Of a stretch of 64,000 nt of DNA, positions 32,437-43,773 are shown piece by piece (the first letter of the stretch is position 1; each line of letters opens with the position of its first letter). The notes below the pieces were generated by a model. That model worked only from the letters and a program-made list of their open reading frames with translations. It searched no databases and was not told the origin of the DNA. Source of the stretch: Magnolia sinica (lineage: Eukaryota > Streptophyta > Magnoliopsida > Magnoliales > Magnoliaceae); contig NC_080584.1 in the NCBI RefSeq assembly GCF_029962835.1, positions 79,574,862 to 79,638,861 on the forward strand, given 5' to 3'. Made by a program: the position numbers and the translations under genes.

Positions 32437-32980
32437 GAAAAGGTACTATGTGCTTGAGTTGATGGGACCGTCCCATGAGGTCGAGCTGTGTGGGCCCCAC
32501 CGTGATGCGTTTCGAAAATCTACCCCATCAGTCAGATGCACCATTCCATTGTGGGCATAGATCTCAAAATCCAAGTCAATCCGTTACTTTTGTGGGCCAC
32601 ACCACATACAGAAGTAGGGAGGGGCCGTGCACCATTAAAACATTCATAATCATTTTTTGGGCCCACTGAGATGTGGTTTGCAAATCCAGCCCATCCATTA
32701 TGTGTGTCCCACTTGGATGAGGATTTATACCAAGTTTCAACAGCATTCAAAACTCAGGTGGGCCCCACCAAGTGATTTTATATGTTTTTAGCATGTCTTC
32801 ACATGATTTTAGATGGTATGGCCAACCTGAGTTCTGTATACGGATGATTTTTGGGATATCCCATAATTTAGAGGGGACCTATCAAATGCACGGTTTTGAT
32901 GGTCGACACGCATCACGGTGGGGCCCACACAACTCGACGTCATGGGAGCTTATGGTGAGGTCGAGCGCATAGTAACTTTT

Positions 32981-33042
<62 letters not shown>
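32379..33042. mobile_element. MITE inserted in a (TA)n microsatellite (Micron-like)
   Basis: Element 32435-32983 (549 bp) begins GGGAAAAGGTACTATG and ends CATAGTAACTTTTCCC. It lies between (TA)n tracts at 32379-32434 and 32984-33042. Inner arms include GTGGGCCCCACCGTGATGCG and CGCATCACGGTGGGGCCCAC, so most of the element folds back. A homologue with the same ends and flanks is at 44465-45012, and a collapsed one is at 891-940 beside (TA)n. Rice Micron elements are a known precedent for MITEs restricted to (TA)n. Confidence 0.75.
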
Positions 33043-33045
<3 letters not shown>

Positions 33046-34532
33046 CGTGGCATTACTTTTGTTTTACACATGCAATGCTTATGTACAAATCCTGATGTAC
33101 TCCCACCTTTTGACACCACAAAAAAGAAAAAGAAAAAAAATAAAAATAAAATCACCTACCCCCCCTCGACCCAGATTTGGAGTACTGAATCTACTTAAAT
33201 CATGACATGGATCTCGATCCCAAATACGTGCCAAGTACTCGAAATCTGGATTGTGACATGCCCACTTCAATTCAATCCAACAAAATGCTTCCAATGCCCA
33301 CTTGGTCCATAACTGAGCATCTTCATACATCTTTGGATACTTCATGAGCCTCCCAAGATTCCTTGGGAGGCTGCCTGCTACAAGTTTGGCATATAAAACG
33401 GGCCTTTTTCTTTCCTTAGTTGGGCCAAAAAAAAAAGAGACTGGCTAAACCAATAACTTACGGTTTTTTTTTTTTTTTTCTTGGGTGCGTGTGGCTCACC
33501 TGACGGTGAAATATCTGGGTTTTTGGATATGCATGTTTGCAGTTGTACGTGTGTTTTGGATATGCATGTCTCTCAGACAGGTGTGGAGTTTACCAACCTC
33601 ATATTAGAGTAATTAATATCGACTAATCTGTCAAGTCCCTTTTAATGTAGCCCAATTTTCCCGGATACGTACGTACTGGTGATGTGATCTGGATCAGTTT
33701 CACTCCCATTGTAGTTAGGAAGGCCACTCATATGCATGCCGCCAATTTTGGCTTAGCGTGAAGGTAGACAACATTGTAGAGATAACTGCAAAATTCTTTT
33801 GACCCACCCATCCAAGCTCTTAAAGTGGTATCAAAGCAACCCATGAAGGATCGCTGATTTGTAACGATAATCACTGTAAGTGATCATTTTCCCATTTAAA
33901 ATTTTACTGTGTATAATGCTTTTTTGTCAATTAAATATGTATATCAATGTATTGTGCCTTTTCTAGACCAAAATCCAATCACAAAATGTGCCGAGAGATA
34001 TGAGAATGAGACGGAATTAAAAGAAAATAGAATAAAAGACCGGGTATGAAAAAAAAAAAAACAAGAAGAAGGTGGGAGCGAGAGCTTTAACTGCCCCTGC
34101 AATTAGAAACTGCCAGCGAGTGCTTTTTGACAGATGAAATTGTAAAAATATTCTCATGTGGTTTCTTCAGTAAGTAGTAAAAATCATTACTTGTGAGGCC
34201 TACAAGGTATGTGCATAACATCCAACCCATCACACATACGCACCATACCATGGTGATGATATGAACAAAATATCAGGTCAATATATTTATCAGATAGGGT
34301 ACAATTGAATTGGGATATTTTGAATGGTTTATATTATTATATATGGAATGCCCCACCTTATGCAATAAGCTTGATGTGAATTTACCCCTGCATCTTTCTA
34401 TTCTCCACTTTCTCATGTAAAGAAAAAGTAAAGGAGTGTAATAATGTATTTTACCCTCTTAAAAACTAATGCAATAACAGTTTCTAAAGGAATTATTTGG
34501 AAATATCCGTATTCTTCTGTGCGAAAAATCCT
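33043..34532. other. Spacer, no gene seen
   Basis: It contains A-rich (33120-33150) and T-rich (33465-33480) runs and a decayed LTR-like segment near 33780-33900 (GTGGTATCAAAGCA, a phrase that often occurs beside retrotransposon primer sites). No coding region supported. Confidence 0.4.
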
Positions 34533-34754
34533 TTAGGGCCTGTTTGTTTTCGCGGTGTTGGGTGAAACACCTATGAAATGGGTCATAATGACCACTTCTC
34601 TTGTTTGAGTGACGGAAAGACGGCATGCATTGGGAAGAAGGGAAATCCCATTTCAACAGAGAGGGATTCGCTGGGAAATCTCATTTATTTGGCGCATATC
34701 TCGGAGACAGGACGCACCGTCTCTGTGGTCCGCGAGAGCAACGATACAAACGCA

Positions 34755-34830
34755 CCACCTCGTCTATATATCGGTGGAAAATCTCAAATGGAGGTGTGTC
34801 TCCTGCAAACCTCCCTCGCAGGTATGTATT
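34755..34830 (+). promoter_or_regulatory. Possible transposon promoter and leader donor
   Basis: TCTATATATCGG at 34762 is followed about 55 nt later by CCCTCGCAG|GTATGTATTCC (about 34812-34830), a TATA box and splice-donor arrangement just inside the left end. It could drive the transposase through a leader intron, but the distance to the ATG (2.2 kb) is large because of nested repeats. Confidence 0.3.
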
Positions 34831-35489
34831 CCAGCAATTCTTCTTCCTCTGATATGATGAATTTCTCTTATCTTCGAACTCGCAGACCCCGCATTTGCAA
34901 TCCCGCCGGACTTATCTTCTTCCTATTGACAGGTTTACTTTCGGTGCATTTCGCCTTTCGTGCTTCCTCGGAACCCGGCCGGTTGCAAGGTAGAGACATC
35001 CGGCACCGACCACCTCAGTCCAAACCTCTCCACCGCAGACTCAGGTACGTGGTGTGAGAATCTATCACCAACTATCCACCTCCGTCCGAACCTCTCCACC
35101 GATGGTTCATTTTAACCCAACATCAGTGGAAGATCTTGGTCTCAAATGGACCACACCGCATGAAACAGCGTTGAGAAACCCATCACCGTTGAAACCTTTT
35201 TACGTCCCACAGTGATGTTTTGCTTCCATCCAACCTATTAATAAAGTTACATTTGGAATGGATGAATAGAAAACAAAAAAATCAGCTGCGTCTTCCACCT
35301 CTGTGGCCGGCAAGAGGTTTTCAACGGTAAGAGTTTAATCCCCATTGTGTAGTACACGTGAGCTCTGGATCTGCATTTTTTGGGCTTAATATCAGAAAAT
35401 GATAAGAAAAAATGGATGCACGGTGTAGAAGACGGGCAACTCAAAACTGTTAAAAGCTTCCCAGAAGAAGACGGGCAATTGCAGGGGAA

Positions 35490-36850
35490 TGGATTGCCTA
35501 CTCCCCACGGCACCGGGCAATGGCAGGGGGTCGGTGCTCTGTGGGCCCCACTCTGATGTATGTGTTTCATCCATGCCGTCCATCTATTTTTCCAGATCAT
35601 TTTATGGTATAATACGAAAATTGAGGTATATCCTAATCTAAAATGGACCACGTTATAGGAAAAAGTGTTGAATGAGCATTGACCATTAAAAACCTTTTGG
35701 GGCCATAAAAGTTTTGAATCAAGCTGATCTTTTGAATCTTCCCCTTCATCTGGGCTTGTATCACCTAATCACTCTGTTTGGGGCACATAGGATGAATGGA
35801 TTAGATGGCTTATAAACACCACAATGTGCCTGCACAAAACTAATGGCGACATTCCATCCCAAGTTTTTCATAAGGTGTGGCCTGTATGAGTTTTGGATGG
35901 TCATGATATTTAGTTTCCAACGTTAAAATTAGGCAATGTACCTGATGGATGGGGTGGATTTCATAAATATTCTATCCACATGGCTATCAGCATGTGGCTA
36001 TGTACCATGGTAGTAGCACATACGTGGTGTGTACATGATCTGCCTTGTACACGTGCGTGCATAGCAAAGCTCTGGATATAGATAGAATCATATAGATGTT
36101 GACATGATGGATTGCTCAAGCACTGTAGTGCTCCAGTTGTATCTGAAGACTTAAACAGTTAAACCAATCAATCCAAGCCGTCCATTGGGTCCATCACACA
36201 TTATAATGGCTACCATGCAAGAATGGCTCTATAAACATGTGCCATGTACACAAGACAGGAAGGGCTGGCATGACATACATTCGCTGTAGATTTGAACAGA
36301 GACTGTAATCCCTATAAACATGTTCCACGAGTGTGTAAAAGACCCCCGCCTGCAGGGCCCACTATGTTATGTATGATGAATCCGGTCCAAGTCGTTACAT
36401 AGGTTTGATGAAACATTCACCCCATGGTCCGGTCGAAGTTGTCATCTATGAAAGTTTTTTCAGGATATTTCTACCATTGTAAGCTATGTTTGGCCCACCC
36501 GCGATGTTTATGGAAAATCCACTCCATCCATTCATTTTGGAAGGTAATTTCAAGACATTAGAAACAAAAAATGGACAGATTTAGGTGGACCACATGATTA
36601 TAAGTAGTGGAAATGAATTGCCTACCATTCAAACTTTTTAAGGATGCGTGTTTTTATACAATCCAAATTATCTATAAAGTGGCCCAAATGCTCATAAACT
36701 CCTTATCATGGGGATGGACTGAAATAATAAAAATATTAGCCTGATCCAAAGCTTCTATAGCCCCATAAATGTTTCAAGCGTGGGCATATGATCTCCATTG
36801 TTTTCTGTTGTGTGGCCCACTTTAGCTAGAAAATCAAATTGATGTGGGAT
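35490..36850. repeat. Nested fold-back family fragments inside the Harbinger element
   Basis: AATGGATTGCCTACTCCCC (35490), GTGGGCCCCACTCTGATGTA and ATGGACCACGTTATAGG mark a left half of the fold-back family. A second set at 36340-36830 (GGGCCCACTATGTTATGTATG, GTGGACCACATGATTATAAG, GTGTGGCCCACTTTAG) is another incomplete one. Neither shows both ends. Confidence 0.5.
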
Positions 36851-37075
36851 GGTTATCACACGTTGCTATTCCCCAATTAAACCCTATAGTATCAAACAAT
36901 GGAGTATCAAATATCTGTCCATAAACTAATATATTAAGATGGCCAAACGGACTACAGTTAGCATGGTCAACAATACAATTAGTCATCCCCAAAAATTTTA
37001 GTCATCCTCAAAAATTATCATGTCATTGTTCTAATCAAATTCACATGCATCCTATATAGACAGAGGTGAATCACT

Positions 37076-38482
37076 ATGGCTGGGAGCGACTGGACGGATG
37101 AAGAGTTGGAATTTTTTGCAGTAATATTGGCTGCGGGATCTGCTGCAATAGCAGCTGGGGAGTATTGTCGAACTTACCTCTTTCGAAACCCTCCAAGGTC
37201 TGCTGATTATGACCATGCCCGTATTATCGACGGGATTATTAGGGCAAGGGAGACCGATTGTGTTTCGCAACTAAGGATGAAAAAGACCACGTTCTTTAAT
37301 CTTTGTTCAATTTTACGAGATAAGGGTCTGTTGGCGGATGCGAAGCATGTAAGGATGGAAGAACAGCTTGTCATGTTCCTCCATACATTAAGTCACAATG
37401 TCCGGAACCGAGTGATTGGACATCATTTTATAAGGTCAGGCGAAACAGTAAGCCGATACTTTAATCGAGTCTTGGATGCAGTCGTTTCTTTATATGGAGA
37501 TTACATTACACTCCCTACAATAGAGACCGCAGTGGAGATATCATCGAACCCACATTGGGCTCAATACTTTCAGGTATGACATAACATATCTTACTTCCAG
37601 TTGATGACGATCCTTTCTCTTCAAATTACAAATGTCAATATCACCTAACGTATGACAAGTTTAACGTAGGATTATATCGGTGCGATAGATGGGACACACA
37701 TTCCTGCTTTTGTACCATCTACAGATAGTGCTGTCTATCGAAATAGGAAAGGATACATATCCCAAAATGTCATGGCAGCCTGCAAGTTCGACATGAAGTT
37801 TGTTTACGTCTTAGCGGGGTGGGAAGGTTCCGCATCAGATGCACGTGTTTTGTAATGTGCTTTAACTTACTCAGGCGATCCTTTCGTAATACCCCATGGT
37901 AAACCCATGGACATCAAGTACTCTGATAGCTTTATAACATCAAATGAACAAGAATTGATATTGATTAGAAATTATTTTCAAAATATAGGTAAATACTACG
38001 TAGTGGATGCAGGATATGCACACTCACCTGGATTCATGGCCCCATATCGTGGTGTGGGTTACCATCTCAATGAGTATCGTACCGGTCGGAAACCATCCAA
38101 TGCTCGGGAGTTATTCAATTATCGTCATGCACAACTGAGGAATGTAATTGAAAGATGTTTTGGAGTTTTGAAAGCTAGGTTTCCAATTCTGAAGACTGCT
38201 CCACAATATCCTGTCCAAACTCAAGTGAAGATAATGCTAGCTTGTTGTGTGTTACACAACTTCATAATTCAATTTGGAGATGATGACATGTTTGATGTTG
38301 AGGAGTCATCAAGTTGTGATGCCGATGGTGTGATCCCATCACCTACAGAAGTATCCGTCATCGATGAAGGTCGTGTGCTTTTGAATGTCACTCAACAAGA
38401 AAGAGATGAGTGGGCCAGAAAACGCGATGAAATAGCGTCCATAATGTGGAACGAAGCTCATCCAGTGAGTCGAACAAACTAA
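37076..38482 (+). pseudogene. PIF/Harbinger DDE transposase, one nonsense codon
   Basis: Exon 1 is 37076-37573 (166 codons); a 96-bp GT-AG intron follows (37574-37669, CAG|GTATGA to ACGTAG|GAT); exon 2 is 37670-38482 in phase 0. This DDE_Tnp_4-type nuclease cuts and joins element ends. The acidic triad is visible: D in GAIDGTHI (37688), D in SASDARVL (about 37838) and E in NVIERCFG (38150). YVVDAGYAHSPGFMAPYRG and LKARFPIL are family landmarks. A single TAA at 37853-37855, just after the second Asp, interrupts an otherwise open frame, so the product lacks the third catalytic residue unless the stop is read through or spliced out. ATG at 37076 opens the frame. Confidence 0.88.
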
Positions 38483-38755
38483 ATACCTTGTATTAAAACG
38501 AACATCACCGATGGTTTTTGGATTAGCGTTCAATAATGACCTAACTAGATCACCAATGCCGACTGTTCCATATATATATATATATGTATATGTATATATC
38601 TATATATCTATATAATATGCAAGTTCCTTTTTTGAATCTTTTTGTTGAATAGTCTACGATTCAGTTTATAATATTTAATCATGGGGTAGATTAATGTTTT
38701 AAACTTGTATTTATAATTTATCTTCTCACAGATTGAGGTAGACCGAAGTGGGTCC
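38483..38755. other. Gap between transposase and Myb-like ORF
   Basis: Non-coding, with an imperfect TATATA-rich stretch at 38571-38612 that could serve as the promoter of the downstream ORF. Confidence 0.35.
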
Positions 38756-39901
38756 ATGTCATCGAATAGACGATCCGGTCTATCTACTCCGACCAAAAAT
38801 CACCTGGGATCACCTAGTAGTATCCCATGGAGATCACCCAGGAAGCATACACTGAACAGTGGAATTGAGGAACAGTCCTATGGAGGTGTTCTTCGGTGGA
38901 TGGATGACATGGATGACATCCTCATCGATGGACTAATGGAGCTAGTCGTTTCCGGAAGAAGAAGTGGTGCTAGCTTCAAAATAGAATCATTTACAGGAAT
39001 CGCAGAAAATATGTTGTTGAAGTTAGGCCTCAAGGTCACTAACGCGAACGTAAAGAATCGCATCCGCACAGTAAAAAAAAATTTCTTCACCGTCAAAGAT
39101 CTGCGGAGTGCATCTGGTTTTGGGTGGGACCCAGACCTACTAATCGTCGTGGCATCAGATGAAGTGTGGATGGACTATATTAAGGTAATACTCGTTTACT
39201 AGTTATATCATATGTCATCATACAAAGTGCGATGTTAATGACTTGAACTTATTTTGTATTGTGTGTAGTCTCATCCAGATGCTGCTCAGTTCCGTGGCAA
39301 ACCCATGCCCAGATATGATGATCTCGACTTCATTTTCGGAAACGACAGGGCTACCGGTAAATCATGTGCCACTGGCAACTTCCCTCCCTGTGCAACCACT
39401 CCTCGACGGAGAGATACAGATGCGTCATCCAACCACACTGTTGATCTGAATGATGATATTAACATAATATCTTCTGAAGATCTTGGCGATGATGCACCGC
39501 ATATCCATTGGTCTGACAATAGCCCTGGAGGCAACAACATTCCTCATCCGAGTCCGACACAGCATGCGAATGCATCCGGCAACACGAATTCCACAGTTAA
39601 TTCTAAAAAGAGACCGAGGGGGGAGCGACCTGTTGACATGATTGGCACCGGTATGGTTGATATTGGGGGTGCCATGAAGTCAATTGCTATTTCAATCGAT
39701 AAGGGTAAGAACTTTGGTCGGATGGCACAAATTATACCGGCTTTGGAAGAGTTAGAGGGACTTATGAATGATGAAGTCTTATGGGCGACAAAGTTGTTAT
39801 CGAAAGAAGAAGCGTATGGGGCCTCCTTCCTTAACTTTGCCAAAGAGAAGAGAATATCATTCATAAGGATGTTGCTGGATGGGGGTGGACCCCAAGTATG
39901 A
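38756..39901 (+). CDS. Harbinger ORF2: Myb/SANT-like DNA-binding protein
   Basis: Exon 1 is 38756-39184 (143 codons); an 84-bp GT-AG intron follows (39185-39268, AAG|GTAATA to TGTGTAG|TCT); exon 2 is 39269-39901. Together they give an intact frame of 353 residues. In PIF/Harbinger elements this second protein binds the ends and helps carry the transposase to the nucleus. Residues about 40-175 fit the Myb/SANT-like (Myb_DNA-bind_3) domain: LRWMDDMDDILIDGL, ASGFGWDPDLLIV, DEVWMDYIKSHPDA and FRGKPMPRYDDLDFIFG, the last crossing the splice junction. The middle is Ser/Thr/Asn-rich and acidic with a basic KKRPRGERP that may act as a nuclear signal, and a C-terminal helical segment follows. No stop or frameshift was seen. 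Confidence 0.85.
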
Positions 39902-40180
39902 ATGAATATTTTGCCTAGTTTGACTGGCTGGAAGCAGTTAAACGTAGGCTTTGCCTTTAAGATAATTTTTAACTATAATACTTTTTGGAATTGTATAAGT
40001 TAATTTTGGAGATTTCTACATGTTTCTTGTCGCACTTTTGGGTAACATATCACACGTTGCTAGTAAGCACGTGCATACTTTTGGATTATTGTAACTAAGT
40101 TGAACAACATGCATGTTTGATGTGCACGATGTATATGATAACTTGATAGGTGCTTCAATATGTGATTCTGTTCTCCAGGT

Positions 40181-40636
40181 ATGATCGGCTTTATTTCGTT
40201 GCATGTGCAGATAGGTAAAAAGATTTATGTTGTTTTCAATGGACGGCGACCTGGGGTGTATTATTCATGGGAAGAGTGCCGGGAGCATGTTGATGGCTAC
40301 TCAAATGCTCATTTCCAGGGTTACAAATCTGCGTCGGAGGCGTTCTTTTACTGGTCAGCTTATTGTGAGTCTTTGGAACGTACAAGTGTACCTGTACGGT
40401 CAAACGAGAAGGAAGAGGATAATCTTACGTTGAATAGTGGATTGTATTCCACCACCAATTACATGATCCCTCCAGCTACTGCGCCGAGACCATCTTGTTT
40501 CAGTCCGTACACTGATTACACACTGAAACATCAAGAAGTTGTGGAAGATACACCAGATGCAATTGCAGCACTGTTTCGGATAATCGTTGGTTGTCTGGCT
40601 TTCATTATCACCGTTCAAGTCATGTATTGGCGCTAG
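40181..40636 (+). CDS. Harbinger ORF3: RNase H1/viroplasmin-type hybrid-binding domain, membrane anchor
   Basis: An intact 151-codon frame. Residues 14-60 (KIYVVFNGRRPGVYYSWEEC, then GYSNAHFQGYKSASEAFFYW) match the small domain shared by the N-terminus of RNase H1, which grips RNA/DNA hybrids, and by caulimovirus P6. Conserved aromatic and Gly positions are kept (YVV..GR.PGVY.SW..C...V.G). Residues 131-150 are hydrophobic (LFRIIVGCLAFIITVQVMYW), suggesting a C-terminal tail anchor. No RNase H catalytic domain follows. Acceptor-like CTCCAG|GT (40178) and GTGCAG|ATA (40210, in frame) mean the true start could lie in an upstream exon. Orientation and position inside the transposon ends suggest a passenger or accessory gene; its function in transposition is unknown. 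Confidence 0.7.
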   Translation: MIGFISLHVQIGKKIYVVFNGRRPGVYYSWEECREHVDGYSNAHFQGYKSASEAFFYWSAYCESLERTSVPVRSNEKEEDNLTLNSGLYSTTNYMIPPATAPRPSCFSPYTDYTLKHQEVVEDTPDAIAALFRIIVGCLAFIITVQVMYWR

Positions 40637-41140
40637 ACCGCAGTGGACGGATTGATATGGACTTTGTAGTTTTAGATTATCCTATTTCGGTTGGGTTCTT
40701 CTTATTGTTTATAACTAGTACTATTTTTGGACATGAAGTAGATGTTTAAAAATGTGTATGCTGGTAGGGAGGACAGTGTCTTCTCCAATTTTGGACATTG
40801 AATTTGTGGCTAGCATGACTTTTTGCACTTAGCTGCAATTGTCAGACTCAGTAGGTTTATGATAGTAGATGTTTTATCAGGTAGGTGTTTTCTCCACTTT
40901 TAATTTAATCATGTTTTTTAATTTCCTATCATATTGCAGTCTTGAAAAACTGATGGACAGAATGGATTTTACAATAGGCATCTCTGTTGGCCCCACACAA
41001 TTGGACCCCACTACTATTGTGACGTCAATACTTGAATGGAATGACCGCGCCATATTGGTCGATAGTGTTTTTATGATTTTGAACATGCAATACTTGAATG
41101 GAATGAATGCGCCATATTGATGATCTTCCCAAGTGGACTG
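40637..41140. other. Right internal spacer of the Harbinger element
   Basis: No gene. A short imperfect duplication (ACTTGAATGGAATGA at 41029 and 41091, each followed by GCGCCATATTG or similar) lies at 41028-41120. Confidence 0.4.
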
Positions 41141-41149
41141 GACGACTTG

Positions 41150-41600
41150 TATGGGTCCGGTCGGAGTACATACTGTCGGCTTGAGTAGAAAAAGTCGCTA
41201 CTGAAGAGACGTCACATCATTGTGGATCCCACTATAATGCATGTGTGGTATCTGCAATGTCCATCCAATTGGACATTTTGTTTCACCTCATATTGGTGGA
41301 GAATTAAGTAGACCCAATGCTTTGGTGGACCTCACCACTTAAATTAGCGGATGCCACTGTTGACCACCGTTGAAATGTTCTAGCAAACCTTTTTAGCCTT
41401 CAAATTTTTTTAACGGTGGTGTCACTCTTCCCCCCTCGATCTATGGTGGGATCCACTAAAGCTTTGGATGTGATTCATTGCTTGGATATTACCCTAAAAA
41501 TGATCCATCTAGACGGATGGACGGCATGGATACACACCGTACATCATGGTGGGCCTACATATCATGCCTGTGATGTCACTTCAATTATTAGGGGACTGCC
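41150..41600. repeat. Fold-back family member near the Harbinger right end
   Basis: CTACTGAAGAGACGTCACATCA on the left is answered approximately by TGTGATGTCACTTCAATTATTAG on the right. Inner arms carry TGTGGATCCCACTATAATGCA and TACATCATGGTGGGCCTAC. Probably inserted into the transposon after it arrived. Confidence 0.5.
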
Positions 41601-42029
41601 GCACCTCCATAGACAATATCTCCGTACCATGGTGATCGCCAAAAAAACAAACGTGCTTATCTGCATTTGCATTTTCGCGCGGTTGTTTTCAAACAAGGGA
41701 TACTGTGATAAATACCGGCTACAAAACTGACGCATTTCCCTGAGCATGTCATAAATGCCCAGGGAAACTGTAAATGCCCGTGAAATAGAAAAACAAACAG
41801 GCCCTTAGGAAAAAAAAAGTAAAAAAAATGTAAAAGTTAAAGAAGACTCGTTACCCTAAGTTACTAGTCTCTTTCTTTTGTTCAAATGCATGCATTTGAT
41901 TGGATATATTCCAATCCATGATCAATTAGACTCTTTTTATTTTATATATAGTTTTTTTTTATTATAGAATTTACAACATTAATTTTCACTTCAACACCTC
42001 GTTTGGGGCCTACCTTAATGAATACGTTG

Positions 42030-42755
42030 AGCGGATTAGCTGTTACCTGGGTAACACTTTAGTGGGTGTTATTTTGACATTTGGGGCTTACCTTAATAAA
42101 TATGTTGTATATCCAGGCCTTCCATACATTTTTTTTTTTTTAAATTTTTTTTTTTTCAGCTTATTTTAAATGAGTCAGAGGTTAAGCAGATCCAAATCTT
42201 TCTTTTCTTTTCTTTTTTCAAAAGGAGGGCCTTGCCCCGTAATCTTTGTTAATAAGAACAAATTATGTACAATCTATACTTTCGGACGGGCACCAAAAAA
42301 TTAGACCTCACCTATCATATCAGCTAAACAGAATAAACCGAAAATGAAAATGAAACTCCGAAAAAAAAAAAAACAGGGCCATCTAGCAAACCAACTAAAA
42401 GGATCCTATCCAGACACCACCTATCCTCATTGGAAATAATGACAATTAATTTTCTTTTTTGAGTTACAAAAGTTGATGTGAAACTTATTCTTGTATTTTC
42501 CCTTCACTCAGCTCTTCTTCAGCTTATCAATAGATTGGATGGCAAATGAACATTACAAAACATTATGATCTGCCTTGGGAATGGTAGAGCCTTCAATCGC
42601 CTGTGTTTCTGTGTTGTGGTCTATCTCAGATTTGAATTTACTTAGTTTTTGGGTTCACAACCTAAAATGGGCTGCAAAAACGGATGGATGGTGTGTATAT
42701 ACAGTACATTTTCAAGGTGGCCCCACTGTCAGGGTAAAACACCTAATCCGCTCCC
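42030..42755. mobile_element. Fold-back family member, enlarged
   Basis: Ends GAGCGGATTAGCTGTTACC and GGTAAAACACCTAATCCGCTC are near inverse. The inner arms are interrupted by unrelated sequence with T-rich and A-rich runs (42130-42380), so a secondary insertion is likely. No clear target duplication. Confidence 0.55.
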
Positions 42756-43313
42756 TTTAACTTTGAAAGTAGAATAACACCTATCGGCACGCCTGCTAAG
42801 GTAGCGAAAATATGCTGGTGGCCACTGTACATGTCGCATGTAAGTAATTTGATCTGAACTGTCCAAATCGCTGGGCCCATTTGGATATTTCACAACCCAA
42901 AAATTTCACTGAATGGGTGCACCTAATAATTGTCCAGTTACCTTTTGCCCACTGAACGGTTAAAATGAAAAAGTTCAAGATCGAAATTCTACCATGATCA
43001 TGAGTTGGAACTGCCCAATCAGATGCATCCGATTGCACAAAGAATGAAAAAAAAGAAAAGGAGAGAACGACAGAAACAATCTCCCTCTGCTTTTTTTATT
43101 TTTTTATTTTTTGATCACTTTTTCTTTGGTGAACTGCCCAAGGAGCTGTAGCCTCGACTGATCGAGGGTACGCAAAGTACGTACGGATATTCAATTTCTT
43201 CGAGTTGAACATGGCTGATTGATCCGGACCATTGGTGTGTTGGACCTCGTTCTGGATGGACCATGTCATAAGAAATTTTTCATAGGCCAGTTCCAAAATT
43301 TCAAATTTCTGGC
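42756..43313. other. Spacer before copy B
   Basis: No gene. If the A/B duplication is a tandem one, this sequence should also lie just left of the window start. Confidence 0.4.
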
Positions 43314-43773
43314 TTCACATAAAAGGTTGGTGATAAATAGAACAACAGTCCAAATTCAATTGAGGAAATTGCTTTTCTCATGCAGATGGCTCAGTATAAT
43401 CTTCTAAAGGGCACTTGCCCTTCTCAAGCATCTGATTCCTCTTCTTTAAGTTCCTAGTGTTTTTCTTCCGGATCAGGTAGGGCATGAGAAGAGCTTTTTC
43501 TACTAGTTCTTACTTTTCTTTTCTTTTTCTTTTTCTTTTTCTTTTTCTTTTTTTCTTTTTTTCTTTTTTCTTTTTAAATATAGGAGAGCTTTTCTTGGGG
43601 GTGTCACATGCAACTAGTTTGACCGTAGTCTAAATAGGGAATAGTTGCGGCCTAGTTAGCCGTACCGCATCTCACCTTTACAAAAAGGTTAGCCCTATGG
43701 TGAAGATTGCTGAGCACAAAAATTAGGACGATCCACTCATCAAATGGGCCATACATGTACTTTGTATAAGATC

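Larger units (their letters stand above)
34533..41807 (+). mobile_element. PIF/Harbinger DNA transposon, complete ends, three ORFs
   Basis: The element is 34536-41804 (7269 bp). The left end GGGCCTGTTTGTTTT (34536-34550) is the perfect inverse of the right end AAAACAAACAGGCCC (41790-41804), and both are flanked by TTA (34533-34535 and 41805-41807), the 3-bp target duplication of PIF/Harbinger. Inside, all on the plus strand: a DDE transposase (37076-38482), a Myb/SANT-like protein (38756-39901) and a small hybrid-binding-domain protein (40181-40636). Two-gene Harbingers are the rule; a third ORF is unusual. Fold-back repeats nested at 35490-36850 and 41150-41600 inflate the size. Confidence 0.9.

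Noticed and set aside
33079-33345. 88-codon minus-strand ORF at 33.1-33.3 kb
   Set aside because: The C-terminal part reads through an A-rich run and the N-terminal part matches no family I know. No supporting signals.
34578-35057. 159-codon ORF just inside the Harbinger left end
   Set aside because: It overlaps a TATA/leader-like region, resembles no known protein and overlaps other frames of similar length. More likely leader sequence than an extra gene.
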